Positions 63,493 to 64,000 of a DNA stretch of 64,000 bases are shown here, in pieces. How positions within the stretch are numbered: the first letter of the stretch is position 1; each line of letters starts with the position of its first letter. Source of the stretch: Gemmatimonadota bacterium (GTDB lineage Bacteria > Gemmatimonadota > Gemmatimonadetes > Gemmatimonadales > Gemmatimonadaceae); contig JAJTGR010000018.1 of NCBI GenBank assembly GCA_021299375.1, positions 1 to 64,000 on the forward strand, in the 5' to 3' direction. The notes beneath the pieces are model-generated. The model saw only the letters and a program-made list of their open reading frames with translations. It did not search any database and had not been told where the DNA came from. The translations under genes and the position numbers were made by a program.

Positions 63493-64000
63493 TCAGCAGA
63501 CCAACTCGTCACGCGGCGCCGTAGGCGCCGTCACGACCGCCACGAGCATGTCGCTCGTCACGTTGAGCAGGGTCTTGAACATGTCCGGCAGCGTGTCCAG
63601 CGCAATCATGATGCCCACCGCTTCCACGGGCAGTCCGATGGCCGTGTACACCGGCACCTGCAGCAGTTGCCCGCCGCTGGGGATGCCCGGCGTGCTGAAG
63701 CTGAGCACCACGCCGGCCAGCGCCACGACGGCGAGCTGGCTGTCGGTGAGCGGCAGTCCGTAGAGCTTCGCGGTGAAGAATGCGCCCACCGCCCAGTAGA
63801 TCCCGCTGTTCAGCTTGAACACCGACGCGCACAGCGGCAGCACGAAACCCGTGGCGGTGGTGGGCAGCGTGAGCACGTCGGTGGCGCCCTTCACCATGGC
63901 CGGTAACGACGCCAGGGAACTCCGCGAGCCGATGCCGACCACCTGCGCCGGCAGCGCCGCCCGCGCGAAGTCGCGCACCGACACGCGCCGCGTAAGGGCG
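63493..64000 (-). CDS. dicarboxylate/amino acid:cation symporter, C-terminal portion, truncated by window edge
   Basis: SSLASLPAMVKGA, TTATGFVLPLCASVFKLNSGIYWAVGAFF, DTLPDMFKTLLNVTSDMLVAVV. Confidence 0.85.
   Translation of the reverse strand, partial: ALTRRVSVRDFARAALPAQVVGIGSRSSLASLPAMVKGATDVLTLPTTATGFVLPLCASVFKLNSGIYWAVGAFFTAKLYGLPLTDSQLAVVALAGVVLSFSTPGIPSGGQLLQVPVYTAIGLPVEAVGIMIALDTLPDMFKTLLNVTSDMLVAVVTAPTAPRDELVC

Overview
GC-rich window carrying an essentially complete photosynthesis gene cluster (PGC) for type-2 (purple-bacterial) anoxygenic phototrophy. Gene content and order resemble phototrophic Gemmatimonadota; this taxonomic link is inference, no search was run. Order: (1) 25-8495, an ABC exporter locus with one ATPase and six FtsX/MacB-type permeases. 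(2) 8524-20014, puhE-bchD-bchI (-) / crtF-bchC-bchX-bchY-bchZ (+) / bchO (-). (3) 20203-24025, puf operon pufB-pufA-pufA-pufL-pufM-pufC with two alpha-type antenna genes and one beta gene. (4) 24136-30515, a non-photosynthetic island: TerY-type vWA protein, PP2C phosphatase, Ser/Thr kinase (a TerY-P-type triad) and two paralogous membrane-anchored proteins. (5) 30701-44650 (-), puhC-puhB-puhA split into two ORFs-lhaA-acsF-small ORF-bchM-bchL-bchH-bchB-bchN-bchF. (6) 44850-55941 (+), ppaA/aerR-ppsR-bchG-pucC-like-bchP-hemA-hemE-hemF-hemY. (7) 55951-64000, a 14-bp repeat hairpin, bshB1, tryptophan catabolism (TDO, kynurenine formamidase), two tandem zinc-ribbon membrane proteins, cysteine desulfurase, mnmA and a partial symporter. 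TGT-N12-ACA (PpsR/CrtJ-type) boxes occur before crtF/bchI, bchC and bchG, and near-matches before bchF/ppaA and pufB. Most notable points: the TerY-P-like island inside the PGC, split puhA, two-alpha/one-beta puf arrangement, recurrent leaderless-promoter geometry, a homologous palindrome pair in two convergent intergenic gaps, and the 14-nt repeat hairpin.
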